Below, piece after piece: positions 17,461 to 28,532 of a stretch of DNA of 64,000 nucleotides. Source of the stretch: Nocardia puris (GTDB lineage: Bacteria > Actinomycetota > Actinomycetes > Mycobacteriales > Mycobacteriaceae); assembly GCF_003315035.1 (NCBI RefSeq), contig NZ_QNRE01000002.1, forward strand, positions 558,001 through 622,000, in the 5' to 3' direction. Both the position numbers and the translations under genes were made by a program. Every line of letters begins with the position of its first letter. The first letter of the stretch is position 1. The notes below the pieces were generated by a model that was not told the DNA's origin, ran no database searches, and saw nothing but the letters and a program-made list of their open reading frames with translations.

Positions 17461-18207
17461 ATGAGCGAGGCGCACGCCAGGCCGTTCCTGTTGCTGGCGA
17501 CCCGCGCCGAGGACGAGGCCGCCGACCAGGAGTACGCCGCGTTCCTCCGGTACGGCGGGCTCGCCCCGCATCGTCTGCGTCGGCGCCGCCTGGAACGCGA
17601 ACCTCTCGGCGAGTTCGATCTCGACGAGTACGCGGGGATCATCCTGGGCGGCAGCCCGTTCACCGTGTCCGACCCGCCCGACGGGAAGTCGCCGGTGCAG
17701 CGGCGGGTGGAGGCCGAGTTGGGCGATCTCGTCGCGGCCGTGGTGCGCCAGGATTTCCCGTTCCTGGGCGCCTGTTACGGCATCGGCGTGATCGGTTCAC
17801 AGATCGGCGCGGTCATCGACCGCACCCATCCGGAGCCCGTCGGCCCGACCACGGTCACGCTCACCGACGCGGGCCGGGTCGACCCGTTGCTGTGTGTGCT
17901 GCCGCCGCGGTTCGACGCGTTCGTCGGGCACAAGGAATCCGTCAGCGAACTGCCCGACGGTGTCGATCGTCTGGCGACTTCCGACACCTGCCCGGTGCAG
18001 GCGTTCCGGGTGGGCGCCAACGTGTACGCCACCCAGTTCCATCCCGAGCTCGACGCGCAGGGCATGAGCACCCGCATCGACGCCTACAAGCACCACGGCT
18101 ATTTCGAGCCGGGCGAAGCCGAATCCCTCAAGCAGGTCGCGCGGTCGGGGAACGTGGTGCATCCCGGGGCGCTCGTGCGCCGGTTCGTCCAGCTGTACGA
18201 GGATTGA
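17461..18207 (+). CDS. Class I glutamine amidotransferase (GMP-synthase-like)
   Basis: This 248-residue stand-alone glutaminase-type protein has LGGSPF, the nucleophile elbow LGACYG (Cys105) and QFHPE for the catalytic His-Glu. FVGHKESV corresponds to the strand before that. It lacks a synthetase domain, as in many actinobacterial GATase1-like proteins annotated as glutamine amidotransferase or GMP synthase-like; the acceptor is unknown. ATG 17461 was chosen because family members begin shortly before the PFLLLATR strand; ATG codons at 17393 and 17407 are in other contexts. It stands before the DUF1460 gene with 70 bp spacing. Confidence 0.85.
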   Translation: MSEAHARPFLLLATRAEDEAADQEYAAFLRYGGLAPHRLRRRRLEREPLGEFDLDEYAGIILGGSPFTVSDPPDGKSPVQRRVEAELGDLVAAVVRQDFPFLGACYGIGVIGSQIGAVIDRTHPEPVGPTTVTLTDAGRVDPLLCVLPPRFDAFVGHKESVSELPDGVDRLATSDTCPVQAFRVGANVYATQFHPELDAQGMSTRIDAYKHHGYFEPGEAESLKQVARSGNVVHPGALVRRFVQLYED

Positions 18208-18279
18208 GTTCGCCGGACGGTTGCCAGATCGGGGCGGCTAGGGTGGGATGGGCTCGGGCATCGACCGCTGGGAGGCGTT

Positions 18280-19068
18280 GTGCGCATCATCGTCCGCGTG
18301 CTGCTGATCGTCTTGGCGCTGTCCTGCGCGCTCGTCGCGCCGGCGCAGGCCGCGCCGCAGGTGCACCTGGACGACACCACCGCCCGCAAACTCGACGAAC
18401 TCCTCGCGGTGCGCGCTTCGGCAGGCGCGGACAAGGGCTCGCTGATCGAGGTGCTGTCGCGGCAATTCCTCGGCACGCCGTACGGCGCGAACATGCTCAT
18501 CGGTTCCGACACCACCCCCGAGCAGTTGGTGGTGGATCTGCGCCGGGTGGACTGCTTCACCTACCTCGATTACGTGGAAGCGCTGACCTCGGCCACCGAC
18601 CGCGACAGCTTCCTGGACAACCTCGTCCGCACCCGCTACCGCGACGCCCGCGTCGACTACGCGCACCGCAAGCACTTCTTCACCGACTGGGCCCACACCG
18701 GCGCGGCCACCGACGTCACCGCCGCCGTGAGCCCCGCCGCCACCACCGTCACCAAGCACCTCAACGCGAAGGCCGACGGCGGCCACTACCTCCCCGGTCT
18801 GCCCGTCACCGACCGCCAGGTCACCTACATCCCGTCCACCGCCGTCACCCCCGAGGTGATCGCGAATCTCCGCACGGGCGACTATCTCGGCGCCTACACC
18901 GATCAGGCGGGCCTCGACGTCACCCACGTCGGCATCTTCGTCGCCGGCCCGTCGGGCCCGATCTTCCGCAACGCCTCCTCCCTCTCGGCCACCTACGAGG
19001 TCGTCGACACCCCGCTCACCGACTACCTGCGCACCGTCCCCGGCCTGCTCGTCCTGCGCACCCACTGA
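18280..19068 (+). CDS. Secreted DUF1460 protein (amidase/NlpC-like)
   Basis: GTG 18280 follows GGGAGG. The 262-residue product has a signal peptide (IIVRVLLIVLALSCALVAPAQA, cleavage near residue 25) and the DUF1460 fold: GTPYGANMLIG, the VDCFTYLDYVEAL motif with the presumed catalytic Cys, and VTHVGIFV with the catalytic His. Proteins of this family resemble N-acetylmuramoyl-L-alanine amidases/gamma-D-glutamyl peptidases, so a role in cell-wall turnover outside the membrane is likely. The HKHFFTDW segment and the YIPS motif are also family features. It is probably transcribed on its own. Confidence 0.85.
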   Translation: MRIIVRVLLIVLALSCALVAPAQAAPQVHLDDTTARKLDELLAVRASAGADKGSLIEVLSRQFLGTPYGANMLIGSDTTPEQLVVDLRRVDCFTYLDYVEALTSATDRDSFLDNLVRTRYRDARVDYAHRKHFFTDWAHTGAATDVTAAVSPAATTVTKHLNAKADGGHYLPGLPVTDRQVTYIPSTAVTPEVIANLRTGDYLGAYTDQAGLDVTHVGIFVAGPSGPIFRNASSLSATYEVVDTPLTDYLRTVPGLLVLRTH

Positions 19069-19125
19069 CCGGCGAATCCCTGGCGACCATCGGCAGCCGG
19101 GGCGGTGGCGTGGGACGATCTCGGT

Positions 19126-19569
19126 ATGACCAGCAGATCCGATACGCCGCAGTACCTGCGTGATCTCGTCCTGCTGCGCCGGGTGCGGGACCGCATCGAC
19201 CGCGAGTACGCCCAACCGCTGGATGTGCCGGCGCTGGCACGGGGTGTGAACATGTCGGCCGGGCATCTGAGCAGACAGTTCCGGCTCGCCTACGGCGAAT
19301 CGCCCTACTCGTATCTGATGACCCGCCGCATCGAGCGCGCCATGGCGTTGCTGCGGCGCGGCGATCTCAGCGTCACCGAGGTGTGTTTCGAGGTGGGGTG
19401 TTCGTCGCTGGGCACGTTCAGCACCCGGTTCACCGAACTGGTCGGCATGCCGCCCAGCGTCTACAAACGGGAGCAGAGCGACGCGACCCAGGGGATGCCC
19501 TCGCTGGTCTACAAACAGGTGACACGACCGGTCAGGAATCGAGAAGCGCAGGCTACCGAGCGGCAATAG
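19126..19569 (+). CDS. AraC-family regulator (DNA-binding domain only)
   Basis: This 147-residue protein consists almost only of an AraC/XylS double HTH: DVPALARGVNMSAGHLSRQFRLAYGESPYSYLMTRRIERAM and LSVTEVCFEVGCSSLGTFSTRFTELVGMPPSVYKRE. It has no separate ligand domain. It is followed after 10 bp by a VOC-family gene, a pairing that is common in actinomycetes, so the regulator probably controls that small operon or itself. ATG 19126 is preferred over a GTG at 19105 because the upstream part is not conserved in kind. Confidence 0.88.
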   Translation: MTSRSDTPQYLRDLVLLRRVRDRIDREYAQPLDVPALARGVNMSAGHLSRQFRLAYGESPYSYLMTRRIERAMALLRRGDLSVTEVCFEVGCSSLGTFSTRFTELVGMPPSVYKREQSDATQGMPSLVYKQVTRPVRNREAQATERQ

Positions 19570-19579
19570 CCTGATCAGC

Positions 19580-19993
19580 ATGACCGACATCAGCATCTAC
19601 TCGAGTTTCCTCCCGCAGGACGACCCCGAGGCGGCCCTCGGCTTCTACCGCGACGCCCTGGGCTTCGAGGTCCGTCAGGACGTCGGCTACGACGGGAAGC
19701 GCTGGCTCACCGTCGGCCCGCCGAACCAGCCCGGCACCTCCGTGGTGCTCTACCCGCCCGGCGCCGACCCGGGCATCACCGACGACGAGCGCCGCACCAT
19801 CGCGGAGATGATGGCCAAGGGCACTTTCGCCAGCATCCTGCTCGCCACGCCCGACGTGGACGCCACCTTCGAGCAGGTGCAGGCCAGCGGCGCCGAGGTG
19901 GTGCAGGAGCCGATCGATCAGCCCTACGGCGTGCGGGACTGCGCGTTCCGCGACCCCGCGGGCAACATGGTCCGTATCCAGCAGCGTCCCTGA
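19580..19993 (+). CDS. VOC-family (glyoxalase/dioxygenase superfamily) protein
   Basis: This 137-residue single-domain protein shows the two beta-alpha-beta-beta-beta units of the vicinal-oxygen-chelate fold: SSFLPQDDPEAALGFYRDALGFEV at the start and FRDPAGNMVRIQQ at the end. The usual metal ligands (His and Glu) are not obvious, so it may be a binding protein or a divergent enzyme. It belongs to the two-gene unit with the AraC regulator 10 bp upstream. Confidence 0.85.
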   Translation: MTDISIYSSFLPQDDPEAALGFYRDALGFEVRQDVGYDGKRWLTVGPPNQPGTSVVLYPPGADPGITDDERRTIAEMMAKGTFASILLATPDVDATFEQVQASGAEVVQEPIDQPYGVRDCAFRDPAGNMVRIQQRP

Positions 19994-20153
19994 CGCGCAC
20001 GCCCCCGGCCGGCGCGCACCGGCCAGGGTAACGCGCCTCCCTCGGCGCGCGACAGCGATCCGGTAGACACAACTCATCGAAGACGTATCCGCCCGCCGGG
20101 CGGTAGCGACGGCGACCGCGCCCGCGGCCCCGCCCGACGACCAGGGAGACAGG

Positions 20154-22547
<2,394 letters not shown>

Positions 22548-22592
22548 GACGCGCTGGCGGGCGGTGCGTGCGGCAGCACCGCCCGCTCTCCA

Positions 22593-24110
22593 TCACGGAC
22601 GAACGGTGGTGTCCTCCGGCGATACCGCAGGACGGTGGTGGTGGGTGCGCTCGCCGGAGGATTCCTGCGGGATCAGGTGTTCCTGGGCGCGATGCTGTTC
22701 TGGAGCGTCGGACGGTTCACGCGTAGCTCCACCCGGTGACGTTCGCCGGAGACCGAGCCCGAGCAGACCCGCGAACACCGCCACTGCGGCCATCACCCAC
22801 CAAGCTCGCCGGAAGGCTTCGAGCGTGGCCACCGGGCTGTCGGGGGTACCGAGCACCGCCACCAGCACGGCGACACCGCCCGCGAGCCCCAGCTGCCGCG
22901 CCATGCTGAGCACGCCCGAGCCGGTCGCGAAGCTCGCCGGGGGCAGTGCGCTCGAGCCCGCCGCGAACGCGGTCGGCACGATCAACCCGACACCCACACC
23001 GGTCAGCAGCATCCCGCCCAGCATCCCGGACACGTAATCCGGGGACAGCGCGATCGCCAGCGCCCACCACAGCAACCCGCCGCCGAACGCGAACCCGCCC
23101 GCCGCGATCACCGGCCCCGGGCCCACCCGGCCGATCAGCCGCCCCGCCAGGATCGCCACGAACGGCACCACCAGCGGGCCCGGCGCGATCGCCAGTCCGG
23201 CGCGCAGCGCCGACCAGCCCCACACGTCTTGCGCCCACAGCGTCGCCGACAGCAGCATGCCCGCGAACGCGATCTGGAACACCACCGAATTCACCGCCGC
23301 CAGAACGACATTCGGCAGCCGCAGCACCGAGGCGTCCACGAGCGGGCTGTGGTGGCGCGCCGAGGACACCGCGAACAGCACACCGCAGGCCAGCGCCACC
23401 GCGAACGCCGCCAGGACCCCGGGCGAGGACCATCCCCACTCCGGACCTTGCACCACCGCCAGCACCAGCGACCCGACCGCACCGATCAGCGCACCCGCAC
23501 CCACCAGATCGGGCAGCGGACCTCCCGCTGCGGGCGGACTCGGCAACCGGCGCAGCCCGATCGCCAACGTGGCCAGTCCGATCGGCACATTCACCAGGAA
23601 CACCCAGCGCCAATCGAACGCCACCAGCACGCCGCCGACCACCGGTCCCAGCGCCGCGCCGAGCCCGCCGAACGCGACCCACAGCCGCACCGCGCCGGCG
23701 CGCCGCTCGGGCGGGGTCGCGGCCAGCACCAGGGCCAGCGACGACGGCGTCATCAACGCGCACCCGACCGCCTGCACGACACGGAACACGATGAGCGACT
23801 CCACATTCCACGCCGCCGCGCACAGCGCCGACCCGGCGGCGAACACGGTGAGCCCCAGCAGGAATACCACTCGATTGCCGCCGCGGTCGCCGAGCCGCCC
23901 CGCCGGGACGAGCAGCGCCGCGAACACGATCGCATACAGGTTGAGCACCCACGACAGACCCGACAGCCCGGCGTCCAAGTCCTCGGACATGGCGGGGACG
24001 GCGAGGTTGACGATGAACAGGTCGAGGCTGGACAACAGCACGCCGACGGAAACGATCGCGAGGACGACGCGCGGATCGGTGGCCGCCCGCGACGCGGAGC
24101 GGGAAGACAT
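22593..24110 (-). CDS. MFS transporter, DHA2-like drug exporter
   Basis: This 505-residue membrane protein has about 14 predicted helices, DLFIVNLAVPAMSEDL (motif D1-like) in the first helix, PAGRLGDRGGNRVV (motif A) and a GPVVGG motif C-like turn. This is typical of the DHA2/EmrB-type proton-coupled exporters. ATG 24110 is chosen because GGAG lies 6 nt before it; a GTG at 24137 would overlap the upstream gene. The C-terminal 45 residues are polar and His-rich. It follows the thioesterase gene by 13 bp and is divergent from an HxlR regulator, so it is likely an inducible efflux unit. Confidence 0.88.
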   Translation of the reverse strand: MSSRSASRAATDPRVVLAIVSVGVLLSSLDLFIVNLAVPAMSEDLDAGLSGLSWVLNLYAIVFAALLVPAGRLGDRGGNRVVFLLGLTVFAAGSALCAAAWNVESLIVFRVVQAVGCALMTPSSLALVLAATPPERRAGAVRLWVAFGGLGAALGPVVGGVLVAFDWRWVFLVNVPIGLATLAIGLRRLPSPPAAGGPLPDLVGAGALIGAVGSLVLAVVQGPEWGWSSPGVLAAFAVALACGVLFAVSSARHHSPLVDASVLRLPNVVLAAVNSVVFQIAFAGMLLSATLWAQDVWGWSALRAGLAIAPGPLVVPFVAILAGRLIGRVGPGPVIAAGGFAFGGGLLWWALAIALSPDYVSGMLGGMLLTGVGVGLIVPTAFAAGSSALPPASFATGSGVLSMARQLGLAGGVAVLVAVLGTPDSPVATLEAFRRAWWVMAAVAVFAGLLGLGLRRTSPGGATREPSDAPEQHRAQEHLIPQESSGERTHHHRPAVSPEDTTVRP

Positions 24111-24123
24111 CGGTCGCTCCGTT

Positions 24124-24915
24124 TCAGCCGAGGACACGGCGGGTCTGGCGGGCAGTGGCGAGCAGGGTGCCGTGGCGGTCCCAGATGTCGGTGTCGTCGA
24201 CCGACCAGCCGTCCGCGGTACTCACGTTCTGGGTGCGGACCAGGACCGGCGCGGGGGCCGTGGTCGCGGCGTGCAGTTGCATCGACAAGGTGACGGTCGG
24301 GATCGCGACCGGAGCGGTCAGCAGCGGGAACAGGCCGGGCGGCAGCGCGTCGGCGAGCAGCGCCAGGCTGGACGCGTCGATCGCGAGTTCCGGATCGGTA
24401 GCGATCCAGGCACACATCATCGCCTCGTCCGCGCCGGTGAGCGGCAGCGGTCCCGCGGCGGGGCGAATCACGAAATGCGCGCCCGCCGGAACGATTTCGC
24501 GGGGGAGCGCGAACACCGGGCAGTCCGGCGGCGCGGGAACCACTGGCGCGGGCCGGGAACTGTGCTCGGCGATCGCCGTCGTGCCGTGCGCGCCGAGGGT
24601 GACCGTCGCGGCGACGACCGGGGCGTCGTCCTGTGTCGCGAGCACGTCCACGACGGCCGTACTGCGGCCGACGCGGTGCGCGGTCGCGTGCAGGGTGAGC
24701 GCCCCGAGTGAGGGTTTGCCGAGGAATCGGACGTCGGCGTTGCGAACGGGGCGTTCGTCGGCGCGTTGGGCGACGTCGAGCAGGAGACCGGCGAGCGCGC
24801 CACCGTGCGGGCCGGTCCAGCCGCGCCACGAGGCGTCGACTACGGCGCTCCAGTGGCCGGAGTCGGTGGGGGAGAGCCCGAATTCATCGCCGAGCCGCCC
24901 AGTGAGTTTCATCAT
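24124..24915 (-). CDS. Acyl-CoA thioesterase-family (double hot-dog) protein
   Basis: This 263-residue protein has the two hot-dog repeats of the TesB-like thioesterase family: WRGWTGPHGGALAGLLLDVAQR and RFLGKPSLGALTLHA in the first, and DASSLALLADALPPGLF and WSVDDTDIWDRHGTLLATARQTR in the second. It probably hydrolyses an acyl-CoA. Start: ATG 24915 or 24912; the upstream GTG/ATG at 24951 lies beyond one of the two TCATGCAAC repeats. It is the first gene of the unit with the MFS exporter and is divergent from the HxlR gene. Confidence 0.82.
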   Translation of the reverse strand: MMKLTGRLGDEFGLSPTDSGHWSAVVDASWRGWTGPHGGALAGLLLDVAQRADERPVRNADVRFLGKPSLGALTLHATAHRVGRSTAVVDVLATQDDAPVVAATVTLGAHGTTAIAEHSSRPAPVVPAPPDCPVFALPREIVPAGAHFVIRPAAGPLPLTGADEAMMCAWIATDPELAIDASSLALLADALPPGLFPLLTAPVAIPTVTLSMQLHAATTAPAPVLVRTQNVSTADGWSVDDTDIWDRHGTLLATARQTRRVLG

Positions 24916-24952
24916 GCAACTCAACCTAAGGCAGTGAGTTCTTTCATGCAAC
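24912..24952. promoter_or_regulatory. Direct repeats in the thioesterase/HxlR divergent promoter
   Basis: TCATGCAAC occurs at 24912-24920 and again at 24944-24952, a spacing of 32 bp (three helical turns). On the minus strand the second copy contains TTGCAT, a -35-like element for the thioesterase/MFS unit. They are candidate sites for the adjacent HxlR protein, although HxlR sites are often inverted repeats. Confidence 0.45.
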
Positions 24953-24968
24953 CGACTATGCTCGGGGG

Positions 24969-25448
24969 ATGCGGCGCACCAGCTTCGAAGACATGAACTG
25001 CTCCCTGGCCCAATGCCTCGAAGTAGTCGGGGAGTGGTGGACCCTGCTGATCGTGCGCGACGCCCTGTTCGGCGTCACCCGCTTCGACGACTTCCGCGAC
25101 CGCCTCGGCATCGCCCGCAACATCCTCACCCAACGCCTGGAAGCCCTTGTCGCGCACGAGATCATGACCAAAGAGCCCTACCAGGACAACCCCGTCCGCT
25201 ACGACTACCGGCTCACCACCAAAGGACGCTCCCTCTGGCAGGTCGTCACCGCGATGCGTCAGTGGGGCGACGAATGGGCCGCCCCCGCCGGACCGCCGGT
25301 CCAGGTGGTGCACCAGACCTGCGGCCACATCGCGGTCATCGAACCGACATGTTCACACTGCGGTGAGCGGGTGCGCGGGCGCGACCTGCGCCCGGTGGAC
25401 GGGCCGGGCGCGGGGGAGAGCTCGATCCTGCCTGCGCGGAGCGCATGA
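24969..25448 (+). CDS. HxlR-family transcriptional regulator
   Basis: This 159-residue winged-helix protein has the MNCSLAQCLEVVGEWWTLLIVRDALFG start, the DFRDRLGIARNILTQRLEALVAHEIM recognition region and the NPVRYDYRLTTKGRSL wing. A Cys in the NCSLAQ motif is a possible redox or electrophile sensor. The C-terminus holds TCGH and CSHCGE, a likely zinc knuckle seen in many actinobacterial members. It is divergent from the thioesterase/MFS unit and probably controls it, as is frequent for HxlR proteins. Confidence 0.88.
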   Translation: MRRTSFEDMNCSLAQCLEVVGEWWTLLIVRDALFGVTRFDDFRDRLGIARNILTQRLEALVAHEIMTKEPYQDNPVRYDYRLTTKGRSLWQVVTAMRQWGDEWAAPAGPPVQVVHQTCGHIAVIEPTCSHCGERVRGRDLRPVDGPGAGESSILPARSA

Positions 25449-26032
25449 ATAGCGGATAGTCAGGCGCCCACGCCCTCAGCCCCGGGCAACCGTCGGCCGC
25501 GTAAGGCCGTGCGATACGGCGCGGGTCGTGCTGCCCGATCACCCGTCGCGAACGAGACTGGAGCGCCCTTGCACTTCCGCCACCGCGCGCTCCGGGTCGG
25601 CACCGCGCACTACGGCGCAATCGGTCGTGGCACGCGCCCTCCACACCCGCCACCGTGCCGGTAGCCGAGTCCGCCCGCCACGGCGACCTCCCATATCGCG
25701 TGTGCCCGATCCCCATATCGCGTGTTTCCGATCGCCGAGACAGCACGGCCGCACCAGTCGCTGACGACCAGGGCACGCCGATTGCCCCAGCATCGCGACA
25801 GCCGAGCACGCCGACGAGTCGATCGCGCCCACGATGCCTCGGCACAGCCAGACGCTCGGCCTACCGCGCGGAACCGCACCGACCGACGGCCACTACCAAC
25901 ACGGCGCGCACCCATGCTCGGCGTCCAGCACGTGGCGCGCCTCGCGCGTCCGCACCGCCGCGTCCGCGATCGCGTGCGAGGGCGTGCCGCGCTGGGCGGC
26001 ATCGGCCGCGACGTAGATTCCGGGCGCCGCAT
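25449..26032. other. Gap with a TetR-gene fragment and short tandem repeats
   Basis: No intact gene is supported in these 580 bp. A 22-bp unit is repeated in tandem at 25691-25711 and 25713-25733 (CCATATCGCGTGT then GC or TT then CCGATC). A 73-bp exact copy of part of the neighbouring TetR gene lies at 25946-26018. The rest reads as low-constraint sequence in all frames. This suggests decayed or rearranged DNA. Confidence 0.55.
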
Positions 26033-26158
26033 TCAGCGTCGTGGCGCACCCTCGCGCGTTCGAGCCGAACCGATCCCGTTGAGCAGCGTCCGCACCGCCG
26101 CGTCCGCGATCGCGTGCGAGGGCGTGCCGCGCTGGGCGGCATCGGCCGCGACGTAGAT
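25946..26158. repeat. 73-bp perfect direct repeat (25946-26018 and 26086-26158)
   Basis: The two copies are identical over 73 bases and start 140 bp apart. The second is inside the 3' part of the TetR gene on the minus strand, and the first lies just beyond its stop. Both encode the same 24-residue segment (beginning IYVAADAAQ on the minus strand) and then differ. A tandem duplication of about 140 bp followed by decay of the spare copy explains this. Confidence 0.85.
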
Positions 26159-26644
26159 GTGCGCGTTGAACACACCCTCGAGCCATTCGGCGGGCAGGTC
26201 GGGGTCGAGATCACCCTCCTCCTGCGCGGCGGCGATCAGCGTGCGCAGCGAGACGTCGCCCGTGTCGGCCCAGTGCGGGTTGCCCGCGAACCGGCCGGGA
26301 TCGGCGAACAGGAACACCACGCGGTCCCCGACCTCCACGAACGAGCGCAACAGATAGATCAGGTGGTCGAACGCCGACGTGGTCTGCTCGGTCGCCGCGC
26401 GGGCGATCCCGTCGAGCACTTCCAGCGACTCCACCAGCAGCGCGTCCACCAGATCCTGGCGTTCCGGGAAGTACCGGTGCAGGGTGCTGCGACTGACCTC
26501 CGCGCGCTCGGCGATATCGGCCAGCGACGCGGCGAAATCGCGGGACCAGACCGCCAGCGCCGCGGCCAGGATCGCCGTGCGGGTCCGGGTTCGCAGGCCG
26601 CTCGACCGTGCCTCCACCCCGTCGTTCGGCCTGTTGCGCACCAT
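26033..26644 (-). CDS. TetR-family regulator with altered C-terminus
   Basis: This 203-residue regulator has the HTH FAASLADIAERAEVSRSTLHRYFPERQDLVDALL and a ligand domain with a VFLFADPGRFAGNPHW segment. The last 10 residues (from SARTREG) come after the 73-bp direct repeat and are probably not original, so the C-terminus may have been rewritten by the duplication. ATG 26644 fits better than ATG 26671 because the additional residues fall in the promoter region. It is divergent from the membrane protein/hydrolase pair at 26763, which is its likely target. Confidence 0.83.
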   Translation of the reverse strand: MVRNRPNDGVEARSSGLRTRTRTAILAAALAVWSRDFAASLADIAERAEVSRSTLHRYFPERQDLVDALLVESLEVLDGIARAATEQTTSAFDHLIYLLRSFVEVGDRVVFLFADPGRFAGNPHWADTGDVSLRTLIAAAQEEGDLDPDLPAEWLEGVFNAHIYVAADAAQRGTPSHAIADAAVRTLLNGIGSARTREGAPRR

Positions 26645-26694
26645 GAAATGGACAGTACACGGACCGACCATGCCCGGACATCAGCGGAAAACGA

Positions 26695-26712
26695 TGAGAC
26701 ATTCATGTCCCA
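26695..26712. promoter_or_regulatory. Candidate TetR operator in divergent promoter
   Basis: TGAGACATTCATGTCCCA is an 18-bp imperfect palindrome (one mismatched pair) centred between the TetR gene and the operon at 26763. In addition GACAGTAC (26651-26658) and GTACTGTC (26719-26726) are perfect inverted copies flanking it. Either could be the operator. Confidence 0.5.
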
Positions 26713-26762
26713 TAGCGGGTACTGTCTGCTTCAAACGACCGAACGGTATCGGGAGGACACGC

Positions 26763-27260
26763 ATGAGCTCGGCCGCACACCCACGGACCCAGGTCCGCCG
26801 CGACACCACCTCGCTGCCCGCGCGCCTGGTCGCGCCACTCACCGCCGCACCCACCGCGATCCGCCGGTTCGGCGCACCGGACCGGCGCGACATCCCGGCC
26901 GGCCGCCGCGCCACCCACGCCGCACTCCTCACCCTGCTGTGGTTTCCCGCGCTGGTGCTGGCGGTCATGTCGGTGATCATGCTCGTGCGCGGCCTCGGGT
27001 ACGGGTTCGTCATCGACGACGACGGCTGGGTGAACGCCTGGGGCGGCCCGTCGCTGGCCGGCGCGTGGATCGTGCACGCGCTGGTCGGGCTGTTCGGCAC
27101 CGGCGTGGCGATGCTGGGCATGCTCGGGCTCGGCGCGATGATCGACCGGATAGACCGCCGCTACCTCGGGGCGGGCGGACCGGTGTGGCCGGTTCCGCTC
27201 ACGGTGGTGCTCGCGGCGATCGCGGTGCTGTTCCTCATCGCGTGGTCCAGTCAGATCTGA
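26763..27260 (+). CDS. Small membrane protein of unknown function
   Basis: This 165-residue protein starts at ATG 26763, 6 nt after GGGAGG. The N-terminal 50 residues are polar/basic; three hydrophobic helices follow (about 55-78, 95-120 and 140-162), with WVNAWGGPSLAGAWIVHALVGLFGTGVAMLG around the second. I do not recognise a family. It is 16 bp upstream of an alpha/beta hydrolase gene and divergent from a TetR gene, so the two probably form a regulated unit. Confidence 0.75.
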   Translation: MSSAAHPRTQVRRDTTSLPARLVAPLTAAPTAIRRFGAPDRRDIPAGRRATHAALLTLLWFPALVLAVMSVIMLVRGLGYGFVIDDDGWVNAWGGPSLAGAWIVHALVGLFGTGVAMLGMLGLGAMIDRIDRRYLGAGGPVWPVPLTVVLAAIAVLFLIAWSSQI

Positions 27261-27276
27261 CGGGAGGTGAACTACA

Positions 27277-28287
27277 TTGTCCGACAAGACAACAGCTGAT
27301 CCCGAGGCAGGCAGACCCCCGCGTCGGCGACGCAAGTGGTTGCTGATCGGCACCGCGGGCCTCACCACGCTGGCCGTACTGGCGTGGTTCACCCTGCGCG
27401 ACAGCGCACCCGTCGGTCACTTCACCTCCGCCGAGGGCTACGAGCGGTTCTTCACCGCCTACGACCGCGCGATGGCCGAAATGCCCACGCCCGACCAAAC
27501 TTTGGATCTGCGCACCGACTTCGGCGTGGTCCGCATGTACCGGTTCGACGGCGCGAATCCAGACGCGGCCCCTCTGGTCCTGCTGCCGGGCCGTGCCGCC
27601 GCCACCCCCGTGTGGGCCGACAACCTGCCGTCACTGCGCGCGCTGCGCACCGTCTACACCATCGACCTGCTCGGCGAACCCGGCGCCAGCATCCAGAGCC
27701 GGCCGATCGAGAACGACGCCGACCAGGCGCGCTGGCTGCACCAAGCCCTGCGCCAGCTGCCGCACGAGACCGTCGACCTGCTCGGCATGTCGATCGGCGG
27801 CTGGACCGCCACCAACCTCGCCGTCCGCGAACCCGATGGCATCGGCCGCGTCATCCTGCTCGACCCTGCCATGACCTTCGCCGGCCTGCCGCTCGAGACG
27901 ATCATCCGCTCCATCCCGGCCTCGGTGCGCTGGCTACCGAAGAGCTGGCGCGACAGCTTCAACAGCTGGACCGCGGGCGGCGCGCCCGTCGAGGACGTGC
28001 CCGTCGCCGACATGATCGAGGCCGGCATGCGGTCCTACGCCCTGCACCTGCCCACCACCACCCAGTTCAGCACCGACCAACTCACCAGCCCGCGCATGCC
28101 CTTCCTCGTGATCCTCGCCGGCAAATCGGTCATGCACGATGCGAACGAAGCCGCCGACCACGCCCGCCAAACCCTCGCCGACGCCACCGTCCTCATCTAC
28201 CGGGACGCTTCCCACGCCATCAACGGCGAATACCCCGACCGGATCGCCGCGGACATCGCCGCCTTCCTCGAAGCGCCGCCGACGTAA
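27277..28287 (+). CDS. Membrane-anchored alpha/beta hydrolase
   Basis: The start is TTG 27277 with GGGAGG upstream. The 336-residue product has a basic N-terminus and one hydrophobic segment (about residues 20-38) and so is likely anchored with the domain outside. The hydrolase domain has LLPGRAAATPVW (oxyanion strand), the GMSIGGWTA nucleophile elbow, ILLDPAMTF and a late DASHAING histidine. The substrate is unknown. It is co-oriented with the small membrane protein 16 bp upstream, with which it probably forms the TetR-regulated operon. Confidence 0.83.
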   Translation: MSDKTTADPEAGRPPRRRRKWLLIGTAGLTTLAVLAWFTLRDSAPVGHFTSAEGYERFFTAYDRAMAEMPTPDQTLDLRTDFGVVRMYRFDGANPDAAPLVLLPGRAAATPVWADNLPSLRALRTVYTIDLLGEPGASIQSRPIENDADQARWLHQALRQLPHETVDLLGMSIGGWTATNLAVREPDGIGRVILLDPAMTFAGLPLETIIRSIPASVRWLPKSWRDSFNSWTAGGAPVEDVPVADMIEAGMRSYALHLPTTTQFSTDQLTSPRMPFLVILAGKSVMHDANEAADHARQTLADATVLIYRDASHAINGEYPDRIAADIAAFLEAPPT

Positions 28288-28532
28288 CGATGCGAAACGG
28301 CCGTGCGGGCCGGTACGCCTCGAGCTGAGATCTGTTCACGGTGATCCCGGAAGCGGATACGCCGCCAGCCGACGACCCGAACACGCCGCACCACTTGCCG
28401 CGTTCCCGGCTGACGCCCGCCGCGCTGAAGGGCTCATCGACACCGCCGTCGACGCCAGACCCGGGACATCGATCGGTCCGCGACAATGCCTACCGCGCTG
28501 ACAGAAACGCAACGACCCGCCCGGTCTACGGG

